Shown here: positions 35,277-43,793 of the stretch, one piece after another
Layout: every line of letters starts with the position of its first letter
Numbering within the stretch: position 1 is the stretch's first letter
Assembly (NCBI RefSeq): GCF_018596315.1
Contig: NZ_JAHEAG010000023.1
Coordinates: 58,960-122,959 of the forward strand
From: Bradyrhizobium sp. SRL28
GTDB lineage: Bacteria; Pseudomonadota; Alphaproteobacteria; Rhizobiales; Xanthobacteraceae
DNA: 64,000 nucleotides
Direction of reading: 5' to 3'
Translations under genes and position numbers: made by a program
The notes under the pieces: generated by a model
What the model saw: only the letters and a program-made list of their open reading frames with translations
What the model was told of the DNA's origin: nothing
Database searches by the model: none

Positions 35277-35780
35277 GTGACTGATGTGCTGAGCGACCTG
35301 CTGCAACCTTCCCTTCGCATCGTGTTGTGCGGGACCGCCGCAGGCACGACGTCCGCCGCCGAGCGGGCCTACTACGCGCACAAGCAAAACAAGTTCTGGA
35401 AGATCCTGCACGAGACGAGGCTCACGCCGGAGCTGCTGCTGCCGCATCAATATCGCAGCCTGCTGCAACATCGGATCGGCCTGACTGATCTCGTGAAAGC
35501 GGGCGCGGGGATGGATCGCGCCACGCTGCCAAAACTGACGGCGGCGGATCGCGCCCGGCTACGCACCGCCATCGCGACGTTCCGCCCGCAATTCCTCGCA
35601 TTCACCAGCAAGACGGCCGGACAGAAATTCTTCGACGGCAAGCGGGACTATGGCGAGCAGCTCGAGCTGATCGGCGACACCAGGGTCTGGATATTGCCGT
35701 CGACATCGGGCGCCGCCAATGGAAGCTGGCGTCCGGAAATCTGGCACCAGTTTGCGGATGCGGTCAGAGCGGCGGGCTGA
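35277..35780 (+). CDS. Mug/TDG-type uracil-DNA glycosylase, atypical active site
   Basis: 167 aa from a GTG at 35277. The N-terminal RIVLCGTAAGTTSA corresponds to motif A of the Mug/TDG family, but where Mug has GINPG with a catalytic Asn this protein has GTAAG, so the Asn is replaced by Ala. NKFWKILHETRL and LPSTSGAAN (about 147-155) match the conserved FW and motif-B regions. It removes uracil or related bases from DNA in the family; without the Asn another residue must act. An unusual UDG has been reported in Bradyrhizobium diazoefficiens; I cannot confirm orthology. It is downstream of the S24 regulator, likely co-transcribed. Confidence 0.75.
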   Translation: MTDVLSDLLQPSLRIVLCGTAAGTTSAAERAYYAHKQNKFWKILHETRLTPELLLPHQYRSLLQHRIGLTDLVKAGAGMDRATLPKLTAADRARLRTAIATFRPQFLAFTSKTAGQKFFDGKRDYGEQLELIGDTRVWILPSTSGAANGSWRPEIWHQFADAVRAAG

Positions 35781-35810
35781 CTGCCTTCCTTCTCCCACAG
35801 GAAGGAAGCC

Positions 35811-35908
35811 GTAGGGTGGGCAAAGCGAAGCGTGCCCACCATTTGCAGCACCAATCCGGATCGAAGATGGTGGGCACGGCGCGAAGAGCGCGCCTTTGCC
35901 CACCCTAC
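35811..35908. repeat. Dispersed palindromic repeat, GTAGGGTGGG family
   Basis: GTAGGGTGGGCAAAGCGAAG at 35811 and CGCCTTTGCCCACCCTAC ending at 35908, with GTGCCCACCAT / ATGGTGGGCAC inside. It lies between convergent genes. A small CTTCCT/AGGAAG hairpin just before it may help terminate the glycosylase transcript. Confidence 0.88.
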
Positions 35909-35934
35909 AAGCTGTCTACGCGGCAGCAGCGCAC

Positions 35935-36717
35935 TTACATCGCGTAGTCAGGCTCTTTCCGGTCCAGCATCCGCTTCAGCGCATCGAAATGCCGCTGCGC
36001 CGGGGTTGGTCCCTTGTAGAGATGCTCGTCCTTGTAATCGCGCTTGGTTTTCTCCACCACAGGCGCTGGGAGCTGTTTCAGCTTCTGCCCGGTCCACATC
36101 GCGTAGATCTGCACTTGGGCGGCGCGCTCGACGTAGTACAGCATGTCGTAGGCCTCCGCGACGGTCGCGCCGACGGTGGAGATGCCGTGGTTGGCCATGA
36201 ACAGCACCGTCTTGTCGCCGATGACCTTTGCGAGCCGCGCGCCTTCGGCAGGATCGAGCGCCGGACCGGCATACTCGTCGTCATAGGCGATGGCGCCCGA
36301 CAGCCCGACCTCGGTCTGGCCGATCTCCTTGATGCGGGGGTCTTCGAGCCGCGTCAGCGCGCTGGCATGCGGCATGTGGGTGTGAAACACCGCCTTCGCC
36401 TGCGGCAGCGCCTTGTGGATCGGCGCGTGGATGCAATAGCAGGAGCGCTCCACCTCGCCTTCGCCGCGCTTGACCTCGCCATCGTCGATGCCGACTTCCA
36501 TGAAGCAGGAAGCCGTGACCTCGGACCAATGCGTGCCGAACGGGATCTGATAGTAGCGATCCGTGCTGCCCGGCACCACGAAGGTCAGATGGTTGAAGAT
36601 ACCTTCGGAAAATCCCTGGATGAAGGCCAGCCGGTGCGCGGCGGCGAGATCGACCCGCGCCTGCCATTGCTCGGCGCTGTATTCGCTGAGCGTGTTCGGC
36701 GAAACCCTGAACTGCAT
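35935..36717 (-). CDS. Class II aldolase/adducin family protein
   Basis: 260 aa. The fold is identified by HLTFVVPGSTDRYYQIPFG, the zinc-binding HTHMPHASAL (His-x-His) and FMANHGISTVGATVAEAYD. Members include fuculose- or ribulose-phosphate aldolases and epimerases, and many uncharacterised proteins of about 250 aa; the substrate is open. It stands alone between repeats. Start at 36717 (MQFRVSPNTL) with a GGGAGAAAG ribosome binding site. Confidence 0.88.
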   Translation of the reverse strand: MQFRVSPNTLSEYSAEQWQARVDLAAAHRLAFIQGFSEGIFNHLTFVVPGSTDRYYQIPFGTHWSEVTASCFMEVGIDDGEVKRGEGEVERSCYCIHAPIHKALPQAKAVFHTHMPHASALTRLEDPRIKEIGQTEVGLSGAIAYDDEYAGPALDPAEGARLAKVIGDKTVLFMANHGISTVGATVAEAYDMLYYVERAAQVQIYAMWTGQKLKQLPAPVVEKTKRDYKDEHLYKGPTPAQRHFDALKRMLDRKEPDYAM

Positions 36718-36868
36718 GAGCTTTCTCCCACTGTGTTGCCTGCCCCTCGGCGGGGGCTTTGACGGCTGTTATGAGAGGATTGTAGCGCAATCCGGCGCTG
36801 CCGTGGCTGAAATTGCGGCGGGCCTGCCATCCCGGTTTGCGGACCCAGGCTGCGGCCAAGCCTCCGCT
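36718..36868. other. Spacer without gene, 5' of the aldolase gene
   Basis: Leader and promoter region of the aldolase gene on the minus strand. It contains no convincing coding frame or clear sigma-70 pair. A palindromic repeat follows to 37010. Confidence 0.4.
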
Positions 36869-37010
36869 GTCGTCCCGGCCTTGAGCCGGGACCCATAACC
36901 ACAGGCGTTCGTTGCTTGCATCAAGCCGGAGCCACAGCGACGCCAGTAATGTCGACCTGTGGTTATGGGTCCCTGCGCCCGTGCGCAATTGCGCACTAGG
37001 CAGGGACGAC
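36869..37010. repeat. Palindromic repeat, GTCGTCCCGG/CAGGGACGAC variant
   Basis: Outer arms GTCGTCCCGGCC...GGGACCCATAACCACAGG (36869 onward) and CCTGTGGTTATGGGTCCCTG...CAGGGACGAC (to 37010). Related to the copies at 1030 and 4671, but the arms have diverged, and an extra GTGCGCAATTGCGCAC palindrome is inserted near the right end. Confidence 0.8.
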
Positions 37011-37018
37011 GGAGAGAG

Positions 37019-38662
37019 TTATGCCGACCGCGCCAGCGCGCCGTCGATCATCGCGATCGCATTTGTCACGCCATACACCGCGACGAACGAGCCGAAGCGT
37101 GGGCCCTTCTCCTGGCCGAGCAGCACCTGGTAAAGCATGTTGAACCAGTCGAGCGAAACGCCGGGACGGCCGTCCTTGCCCTTCTTCACCTGATCCAGAA
37201 ATGGCTCGCGGCGGCCGATCTCGTAGACCACGTTCTGGATGTCTTCCGCGCTCGCTCCCGCCGGCAATTGCGACAGCGCATCGCGCAGATCCTGCAGCGC
37301 CGCGCGCTCGTTGTCGGTCGGTTCGCGGAACTGCTTCGTCGGCGCCACGAAGTCGCGATAATAGTTGATGGCGTAGCCGACCATCGCGTCCAACTTCGGA
37401 TGCGTCTGCGGCGTCACGCCCGGACGATAGCGCCCGATGAAGCCCCACAGCGTCTCGGCGTTCTCCGCGTTCGACGATGACACCAGCGTCAACAGCAATT
37501 GGAACGTGACCGGCATGTCGGCCTTCGGCGGCTTGCCGGCATGGATATGCCAGACCGGATTCTGCAGTTGCTGCTTCGCATCCTGCCGCGTGAAGCCGTC
37601 GAGGAATTGCTGGTAGTCGTCGACGTTGCGCGGGATGACGTCGAAATACAGCCGCTTCGCTGCCTTGGGCTCGCGGTACATGAACAGCGACAGCGATTCC
37701 GGCGAGGCGTAGCGCAGCCATTCGTCGATGGTGAGCCCGTTGCCCTTCGACTTCGAAATCTTCTGGCCCTTGTCGTCGAGGAACAGTTCGTAGTTAAAGC
37801 CCTCCGGCGGCGTACCGCCGAGCGCCGCGCAGATCTTGCCGGACAGCTTGACCGAGTCGATCAGATCCTTGCCGGCCATTTCGTAGTCGACGCCGAGCGC
37901 GAACCAGCGCATCGCCCAGTCCGGCTTCCATTGCAGCTTGCAATGCCCGCCAGTCACGGGGACGGTGACGCGCTCCCCGGTCTCGGGATCGTCGTAGGAA
38001 ACCGTGCCGCCCTTGACGTCATGGGCGACGATAGGCACCTGCAGCACCACGTCGGTGCGCGGACAGATCGGCAGGAACGGCGAATAGGTCGCCGCGCGCT
38101 CCTCGCGCAGGCTCGGCAGCATGATCGCCATCACCGCATCGAAACGCTCCAGCATGCGCAACAGCGCCGCGTCGAACTTTCCCGAACTGTAATAATCAGT
38201 CGAGCTCGCGAACTCGTAGTCGAAACCGAAGGTGTCGAGAAAGGCGCGGAGCCGCGCATTGTTGTGCGCGCCGAACGACGGATATTCGTTCGAAAACGGA
38301 TCCGGAATGCGGCTCAGCGGCTTGCCGAGATGCGATGCCAGCATCTCCTTGTTTGGTACGTTGTCCGGCACCTTGCGCAGGCCATCCATGTCGTCTGAGA
38401 ACGCCAGCAGCCTCGTCTTTATCTTGTCCTCGGTCAGCACGCGGAAGGCGTGGCGGACCATGGTGGTGCGCGCGACCTCGCCGAAGGTGCCGATATGCGG
38501 CAGGCCGGACGGACCGTAGCCGGTTTCGAACAGCACCTCGTCCTTCGGGTTTTTCTTCAGCCGCGCGACAATGGCCTTGGCCTGCTCGAACGGCCAGGCG
38601 TTGGATTGTTCGGCGAGCGTGCGCAAATCGCTCGGGCTAGCGGCAAGGTCGATGACGGACAT
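37019..38662 (-). CDS. lysS: Lysine--tRNA ligase, class I
   Basis: 547 aa from the ATG at 38662 (MSVIDLAASPSDL); the frame extends to 38812, but that part is the translated repeat. Class I LysRS marks: GLPHIGTFGEV (HIGH-like) and KISKSKGN (KMSKS-like), and SFGAHNNARLRAF in the catalytic domain. Class I LysRS is the archaeal-type enzyme also used by alphaproteobacteria in place of class II. It attaches Lys to tRNA-Lys in the cytosol. Essential unless a class II copy exists elsewhere. Monocistronic. Confidence 0.94.
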   Translation of the reverse strand: MSVIDLAASPSDLRTLAEQSNAWPFEQAKAIVARLKKNPKDEVLFETGYGPSGLPHIGTFGEVARTTMVRHAFRVLTEDKIKTRLLAFSDDMDGLRKVPDNVPNKEMLASHLGKPLSRIPDPFSNEYPSFGAHNNARLRAFLDTFGFDYEFASSTDYYSSGKFDAALLRMLERFDAVMAIMLPSLREERAATYSPFLPICPRTDVVLQVPIVAHDVKGGTVSYDDPETGERVTVPVTGGHCKLQWKPDWAMRWFALGVDYEMAGKDLIDSVKLSGKICAALGGTPPEGFNYELFLDDKGQKISKSKGNGLTIDEWLRYASPESLSLFMYREPKAAKRLYFDVIPRNVDDYQQFLDGFTRQDAKQQLQNPVWHIHAGKPPKADMPVTFQLLLTLVSSSNAENAETLWGFIGRYRPGVTPQTHPKLDAMVGYAINYYRDFVAPTKQFREPTDNERAALQDLRDALSQLPAGASAEDIQNVVYEIGRREPFLDQVKKGKDGRPGVSLDWFNMLYQVLLGQEKGPRFGSFVAVYGVTNAIAMIDGALARSA

Positions 38663-38729
38663 CAGGTGGTCTCCAAGGGCGCGGAAACTAGCGCTTCCGC
38701 GTAGAAATGCAAAATGACGGCCGGAATTC

Positions 38730-38817
38730 GTAGGGTGGGCAAAGCGTAGCGTGCCCACCATCGCGTTCCGTGCAAGAAATGGTGGGCACGGCGCAAGGGC
38801 GCCTTTGCCCACCCTAC
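38730..38817. repeat. Dispersed palindromic repeat, GTAGGGTGGG family
   Basis: GTAGGGTGGGCAAAGCGTAG from 38730 pairs with GGCGCCTTTGCCCACCCTAC ending 38817. It is in the lysS 5' spacer, between lysS and the solute-binding protein gene, both on the minus strand. Confidence 0.88.
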
Positions 38818-38831
38818 GAAGTCTCGAACTC

Positions 38832-39758
38832 CTAAAACGGACTGATCGAAAAATACCGCAGCCACAGATCGGTGAAGCGGCCTTTTTCCCAGATCCGGAA
38901 CAGCGCCCAGTTCAGCGACGTCCGCAGCAAATCGTTGCCCTTGCGGACGGCGATGCCGATGCCCTCGCCGAAATAGCGGCTCTCGACAAAGGGCCCGCCC
39001 GAGAACGCGCAGCATTCGCCCGAATCGGTTCCGTTGATCCAGAACGCCAGCGAGATCGCGTCGCCGAAGATGAAATCGACCTCGCTCCGCCTGAGCGCCA
39101 GCCGCAGCGCGTCGTCATTGGGATAGGACTTGAGCTCGGCGTCGGTGAACATCGCCTTCAGATAGGCCTCGTGCGAGGTGCCGGCGATGACGCCGACCTT
39201 CTTGCCTTCGAGATATTCGGGACGAACCTCCGGCATCACGGCGTCGCGCCGCGACACGAAGCGCGCCGGCGCGCGGTAATAGGGATCGGTGAAATCGAGC
39301 CTTGCGCGCAAGGCCGGCGTCACCGCCATCGAGGCGATGATGGCGTCGCCACGGTTGCTGGTGATGGCGTCGACCAGCGTCTCGAACCGGCGCATCTGGA
39401 CGGTGCAGCTGATTTTGATCTCGTCGCACAGCGCGCGCGCCAGATCGACATTGAAGCCGGCGGGATTGCCGTCGGCGCCGGTGAAGTTGAACGGCGGGTA
39501 GTCGGTCTCGGTCAGGAACCGGATCACGGTGAGGCGCGACATGTCCGGCCGGTCCGGACGCCGCCGCGGATCCCAGAAGCCGGGCACCGCCTGCGGAGCC
39601 GCCTCGACCGTCGGGCGGGGTTGGGTTTGCGCCTGCGCCGCAGCCCCGCCAACAGCCATCAACGCGGACGCGACCAGCAACCCGGCCAGCCAGGCGCTGA
39701 TGGTTCGACGCAGTCTTGCATTGGTTAACGGGGCGTTAGGATATGGCATCTTCGGCAA
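38832..39758 (-). CDS. Amino-acid-type ABC transporter substrate-binding protein
   Basis: 308 aa. A signal peptide (about 10-45, TISAWLAGLLVASALMAVGGAAAQA) and an SBP_bac_3 domain (RLTVIRFLTETDYPPFNFTG, PAGFNVDLARALCDEI, VDAITSNRGDAIIASMAVT, FTDPYYRAPARFV) give a periplasmic binding protein of the glutamine/arginine family. The family's usual F-D-V-D-L-A pattern is kept. No permease or ATPase is adjacent. It could instead serve as a sensor or murein-associated protein, as some orphan members do. Confidence 0.88.
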   Translation of the reverse strand: MPKMPYPNAPLTNARLRRTISAWLAGLLVASALMAVGGAAAQAQTQPRPTVEAAPQAVPGFWDPRRRPDRPDMSRLTVIRFLTETDYPPFNFTGADGNPAGFNVDLARALCDEIKISCTVQMRRFETLVDAITSNRGDAIIASMAVTPALRARLDFTDPYYRAPARFVSRRDAVMPEVRPEYLEGKKVGVIAGTSHEAYLKAMFTDAELKSYPNDDALRLALRRSEVDFIFGDAISLAFWINGTDSGECCAFSGGPFVESRYFGEGIGIAVRKGNDLLRTSLNWALFRIWEKGRFTDLWLRYFSISPF

Positions 39759-39840
39759 TGCTAGCGGAATTTCAGGGCCTTATAGACCATCCGGCCCGCG
39801 ATGCGAGGGCCGTTTTCGGCTTTTGAGGCTGGGTTGCCGC

Positions 39841-40431
39841 TCAGAGATAGCGCTTCAAATCCTTGGCGGCTTCTTCCGGCGTCCGTTTCAGGTTGAAGGG
39901 CGCTACGAAATTGCCGTCGCGGTCCATCAGATAGATCAGCGCGGTATGGTCCATGGTGTAGTCGCCGTCCTTGAGCGGGACTTTTCTGGCATAGACCCGG
40001 TAGGCCGAAATCACCTTGGCCACCGCCGCAGGCTCGCCGGTCAGCCCCTTCAAATGCGGGTCGAAGCTGGAGAGATAATCCTTCATCGCGGCGGCCGTGT
40101 CGCGCTCGGGATCGACGGACACGAACCACGCGTTCACCTTGTCGGCGTCCTTGCCCATCGCCTTCAGCACTTCCGAAATCTCGAACAGCGAGGTCGGGCA
40201 GACATCGGGGCAATGGGTGAAGCCAAAGAAGATCAGCGTCGGCTTGCCCTTCAGATTCTGCTCGGTGACGGCCTGCCCGGCCTGATCGGTCAGTTGAAAG
40301 GGACCGCCGATCGCGGCCGGTGCGGTCACGGTGCGCAGCCCGCCCATCGCCCACAGCATGATCACCAGCCCGACCACGAGGCTCGCGGCGAAGGCAGCGA
40401 TAATCACCAGCGGGCGGATCGTCCGGTCCAT
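39841..40431 (-). CDS. senC: SCO1/SenC family protein (cytochrome oxidase copper assembly)
   Basis: 196 aa from the ATG at 40431 (MDRTIRPLVIIAAF). One N-terminal transmembrane anchor (about 8-28), then a thioredoxin-like domain in the periplasm. The copper ligands are all present: Cys74 and Cys78 in FTHCPDVCPT and His162 in YTMDHTALIY. Known role: delivers copper to the CuA centre of cytochrome c oxidase or acts as a thiol-disulfide reductase. A 64-aa membrane protein is encoded directly upstream in the same direction. Confidence 0.92.
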   Translation of the reverse strand: MDRTIRPLVIIAAFAASLVVGLVIMLWAMGGLRTVTAPAAIGGPFQLTDQAGQAVTEQNLKGKPTLIFFGFTHCPDVCPTSLFEISEVLKAMGKDADKVNAWFVSVDPERDTAAAMKDYLSSFDPHLKGLTGEPAAVAKVISAYRVYARKVPLKDGDYTMDHTALIYLMDRDGNFVAPFNLKRTPEEAAKDLKRYL

Positions 40432-40453
40432 CGTCGATTTCCTTTTCGTCGTA

Positions 40454-40648
40454 TCAGAAGCAGGCCGAGATGCCGGCGGCAATCATCTCGAAAAACACCG
40501 CGGTGCCGTAATGGAACCACAATGCCGCCGCGCCGAGCACGGCCAGCGCGCTGAGGCCGGCAGCGCTCCAAACAATGATCGAGGCCACCCTGCCCTGACG
40601 CGGGGTCGCGGTCATCATTCCGGCTTGGGTGGAAATCGGCTGAGCCAT
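40454..40648 (-). CDS. Small membrane protein upstream of senC
   Basis: 64 aa with one transmembrane segment (IIVWSAAGLSALAVLGAAALWF, about 24-45) and a short C-terminal tail ending ISACF. It lies 22 bp before senC on the same strand, so it is probably in the same operon. Similar short proteins precede sco genes in Bradyrhizobium. Function unknown; involvement in oxidase copper assembly is a guess from position only. Start ATG at 40648. Confidence 0.65.
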   Translation of the reverse strand: MAQPISTQAGMMTATPRQGRVASIIVWSAAGLSALAVLGAAALWFHYGTAVFFEMIAAGISACF

Positions 40649-40810
40649 GCGTTTCAGATAGGGCTAGTTCCAAGGGCAGGCAAGCGGAATGGCCGCACGC
40701 GACATCACGTCATGCGGAGGGGCAAGCTGGGCGAGAGGTGCACGAAAAGTAAATGGCCGGGACAAGGCCCGGCCACCACGTCCAATTTCGGCGAAACGGC
40801 CGCCCCTAGT

Positions 40811-41281
40811 TCAGCGCGATGCCGGCTTGTTGGTGGAGGCTTGCGCGTCGAGGTAGCAGGGCTTGTACATCGCCTGCAGCTGCTTGCCGCGCAGGAAGAT
40901 CATGCGCTGGGTCAGGCCGCCCCGCGCCGAAATCCACTTCCGGACCGGCGGCGGATACATCGAATAAAGCATGTGGGTGGCTTCGGCGTTGGTGACGGCG
41001 CGACCGTTGGCGCCGAAATCCCAGGCGGCATGGAAACCGAGATTTGCGTGCGAGGTGACGCAGATCCGATCATGGGGAACCGCACCGAGAACGATGGTGC
41101 AGGCCGAGGCGCACAGGCCGTCGATGATCACGGTTTCGCCCGAGGTACGCAGCCCCTGGTACTTGTCGACATAGGTGCCGATCCGGCCGCCGCGATCGTC
41201 GGCAATCCGCACCACCGCCTGGCTCGCCCCTACCCCCGCCAGCAGCAGCACCGCTGCAAGCAACCCCGTAACCAGCTTCAT
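40811..41281 (-). CDS. Exported ClpP-fold-like small protein
   Basis: 156 aa with a signal peptide (LVTGLLAAVLLLAGVGASQA). RGGRIGTYVDKYQGLRTSG, VIIDGLCASACTIVLG and LGFHAAWD resemble the Ser/His block of the larger ClpP-fold protein at 15211-16014 (Ser59 in CASAC, His84), but the SPGG loop is absent. It is likely periplasmic; disulfides between the several Cys are possible. Protease activity is unproven. Monocistronic. Confidence 0.65.
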   Translation of the reverse strand: MKLVTGLLAAVLLLAGVGASQAVVRIADDRGGRIGTYVDKYQGLRTSGETVIIDGLCASACTIVLGAVPHDRICVTSHANLGFHAAWDFGANGRAVTNAEATHMLYSMYPPPVRKWISARGGLTQRMIFLRGKQLQAMYKPCYLDAQASTNKPASR

Positions 41282-41568
41282 ATCCCAGCCCCAGTCGGAA
41301 GAATGTCGAAACCGAATCTGATCGTCTTAGTGATGCAAGACAGGATGTAGCGTCGTTTGAGATCGTGATTTTGTCTAGGCAAACACAGCCCGTCAAAACA
41401 AATTCAAATTAAGTGTTGCCGGGCCGCTGCACCCTCCGCGCGAAAAGGTCCCATACTGGAACAAACGACTCTCGCCGAGGTGGCGACGCAGCCACAGGCA
41501 AGACGCTTTGCCGTTGACCGCGCGCAACGACGCGGGGTTGAATCATAAATGGCACGGGGGAGGAAACG

Positions 41569-43227
41569 ATGACCGAGGTCACAGACGTAATCGTAGTCGG
41601 CGCCGGACTGGCGGGACTGGTCGCAGCGACGGAGATCGCAGACGCCGGCAAACGCGTCATCGTCGTCGACCAGGAAGGCGAGCAAAGCCTTGGCGGACAA
41701 GCCTTTTGGTCGTTCGGCGGACTCTTCCTGGTGGACTCTGCCGAGCAGCGTCGGCTCGGCATTAAGGATTCCTACGATCTCGCACTGCAAGACTGGATGG
41801 GCACCGCGGGCTTCGACCGCGACGACGACCGTTGGCCCAAGCGATGGGCAGAAGCCTATGTCGCGTTTGCGGCCGGCGAAAAGCGCGACTGGCTGCGCGC
41901 GATGGGCCACCGTATTTTTCCGGTGGTCGGCTGGGCCGAACGCGGCGGCTATGACGCGATGGGCCACGGCAATTCGGTGCCGCGCTTTCACGTCACCTGG
42001 GGCACCGGCCCCGGCATCGTCGAGCCGTTCGAGCGCCGCGCACGCGAAGCGCAAAAAAACGGCCGGTTAACGTTCAGGTTTCGCCACCGCGTCGACACAC
42101 TCGTGATGACGAACGGCGTGGTCGAGGGCATCAGTGGGGCGGTGCTCGAACCTGACAGCGTCGAGCGCGGCAAGAGTTCATCGCGCAAGGTGATCGGCGA
42201 TTTCAGCTTGCGCGCGCAGGCCGTGATCGTCGCCTCCGGCGGCATTGGCGGCAATCACGACATGGTCCGGCAGAACTGGCCGAAGCGGCTGGGCGAGCCG
42301 CCGAAATTCATGATCTCCGGCGTGCCCGAACATGTCGACGGCCGCATGATCGGCATCACCGAGGCGGCCGGCGCGCGGCTGATCAACCGCGACCGGATGT
42401 GGCATTACGTCGAGGGCATCCGAAACTGGAATCCGATCTGGCCGCGCCACGGCATCCGCATCCTGCCCGGCCCGTCCTCGATGTGGTTCGACGCGACCGG
42501 AAAACGCCTGCCCGCGCCGCTTTTCCCGGGCTCCGATACGCTCGGCCAACTGCACTACATCATGTCGACCGGCTACGATTACTCCTGGTTCATCCTGACC
42601 CAGAGCATCATCAAGAAGGAATTTGCGCTCTCCGGCTCCGAGCAGAACCCTGATCTCACCGGCAAGAGCTGGCGCATGACGATCAAGCGCGCCACCAACA
42701 AGGGCGCACCCGCGCCGGTGGAGGCGTTCAAGAAGAACGGCGCGGATTTCATCGTGCGCGACAATCTCGCCGATCTGGTCAGCGCGATGAACGCGCTGTC
42801 CGGCGACAATCTGCTCAAGCTCGATCACATCAAGGCGCAGATCGAGGCGCGCGACCGCGAGATCACCAACCCCTACGTCAAGGACGCGCAGGTGATGAAC
42901 CTGCACAACGCGCGCCGCTACATCGGCGACAAGCTGATCCGCACGGCAAAGCCGCACCGGATTCTCGATCCCGATCACGGCCCGCTGATCGCGGTCAAGC
43001 TCAACATCCTGACGCGCAAGACGCTGGGCGGTTTTGAGACCGATCTCGACTCGCGCGTGTTCGGCAGCAATGGCGAGATCATCCGGGGACTTTATGCCGC
43101 AGGCGAAGCGGCCGGCTTCGGCGGCGGCGGCGTGCACGGCTACCGTTCGCTGGAAGGCACCTTCCTCGGCGGCTGCCTGTTCTCGGGCAGGAATGCCGGA
43201 CGCGCGGCGGCGAAGGCGGCGGCGTGA
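41569..43227 (+). CDS. FAD-binding dehydrogenase (3-ketosteroid dehydrogenase-like)
   Basis: 552 aa. Dinucleotide-binding fold at the N-terminus (DVIVVGAGLAGLVAATEIAD, 5-24) and a C-terminal RGLYAAGEAAGFGGGGVHGYRSLEGTFLGGCLFSGR that closes the FAD site, as in the succinate dehydrogenase/fumarate reductase flavoprotein group that includes KsdD. The substrate is unknown; steroid or aromatic ring dehydrogenation are possibilities. GGGGGAGGAAACG gives a strong ribosome binding site. It stands alone; no steroid catabolic genes lie nearby. Confidence 0.88.
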   Translation: MTEVTDVIVVGAGLAGLVAATEIADAGKRVIVVDQEGEQSLGGQAFWSFGGLFLVDSAEQRRLGIKDSYDLALQDWMGTAGFDRDDDRWPKRWAEAYVAFAAGEKRDWLRAMGHRIFPVVGWAERGGYDAMGHGNSVPRFHVTWGTGPGIVEPFERRAREAQKNGRLTFRFRHRVDTLVMTNGVVEGISGAVLEPDSVERGKSSSRKVIGDFSLRAQAVIVASGGIGGNHDMVRQNWPKRLGEPPKFMISGVPEHVDGRMIGITEAAGARLINRDRMWHYVEGIRNWNPIWPRHGIRILPGPSSMWFDATGKRLPAPLFPGSDTLGQLHYIMSTGYDYSWFILTQSIIKKEFALSGSEQNPDLTGKSWRMTIKRATNKGAPAPVEAFKKNGADFIVRDNLADLVSAMNALSGDNLLKLDHIKAQIEARDREITNPYVKDAQVMNLHNARRYIGDKLIRTAKPHRILDPDHGPLIAVKLNILTRKTLGGFETDLDSRVFGSNGEIIRGLYAAGEAAGFGGGGVHGYRSLEGTFLGGCLFSGRNAGRAAAKAAA

Positions 43228-43373
43228 AACGGCTTCTCGTCAAGCCCTGACATAGCCGTCTGAAGGGACGGCGTCGCTTCCGCTCGCCTATGCCGAGGTT
43301 CGATGCAAATAACGCAGTGGCGCACAAGGCATCAGCGCGCTAAGAAGCCGCCGCCCCTCATCAGGAGAACAAC

Positions 43374-43724
43374 ATGACCATCCAGCGCTTCGAAACCGGA
43401 CCCCGCATGAGCCAGGTCGTCGTCCACGGCAACACCGTCTATCTCGCGGGCGTCGTCGCCGGCAAGGCCGCCGGCAAGAGCGTGACCGAGCAGACGCAGG
43501 ACATCCTCGCGATCATCGACGGCCATCTCGCCAAGGCAGGCACTGACAAGTCGAAGCTGCTGTCGGCCACGATCTACATCACCGACATGAAGACGTTTCC
43601 CGAAATGAACGCGGTGTGGGACGGCTGGGTATCGGCCGGCAATACGCCGGCGCGCGCCACCGTCGAGGCCAAGCTCGCCGCGCCGCAGTACAATGTGGAG
43701 ATCATGGTGGTCGCGGCGAAGTAA
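43374..43724 (+). CDS. RidA family protein (enamine/imine deaminase type)
   Basis: 116 aa, typical length. TIQRFETGPRMSQVVVHGNTVYLAGVVAG and VWDGWVSAGNTPARATVEAKLAAPQYNVEIMVVA are RidA/YjgF/YER057c features. The catalytic Arg of true RidA corresponds to PARATVEAKL, so enamine hydrolysis is plausible. Cytosolic trimer in the family. The leader TCAGGAGAACAAC before the ATG is nearly the same as that of the NTF2-like gene at 45374. A strong terminator follows. Confidence 0.9.
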   Translation: MTIQRFETGPRMSQVVVHGNTVYLAGVVAGKAAGKSVTEQTQDILAIIDGHLAKAGTDKSKLLSATIYITDMKTFPEMNAVWDGWVSAGNTPARATVEAKLAAPQYNVEIMVVAAK

Positions 43725-43749
43725 GGTTATCCGCCGCAAAGCGGTTAGC

Positions 43750-43788
43750 TGCCCCGGATTGCAGACGCAATCCGGGGCATTTTCATTT
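43750..43788. terminator. Bidirectional terminator between ridA-like and PhaC-like genes
   Basis: A perfect 13-bp stem TGCCCCGGATTGC / GCAATCCGGGGCA with a four-base loop at 43750-43779, followed by TTTTCATTT. It lies between convergent genes. Confidence 0.88.
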
Positions 43789-43793
43789 GCACG

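Noticed and set aside
38663..38812. N-terminal extension of lysS starting MGKGALAPCPPF
   Set aside because: This is the translated palindromic repeat; similar MGKGAL/MVGTLRFAHPT peptides arise from the other copies. The LysRS family start is at 38662.
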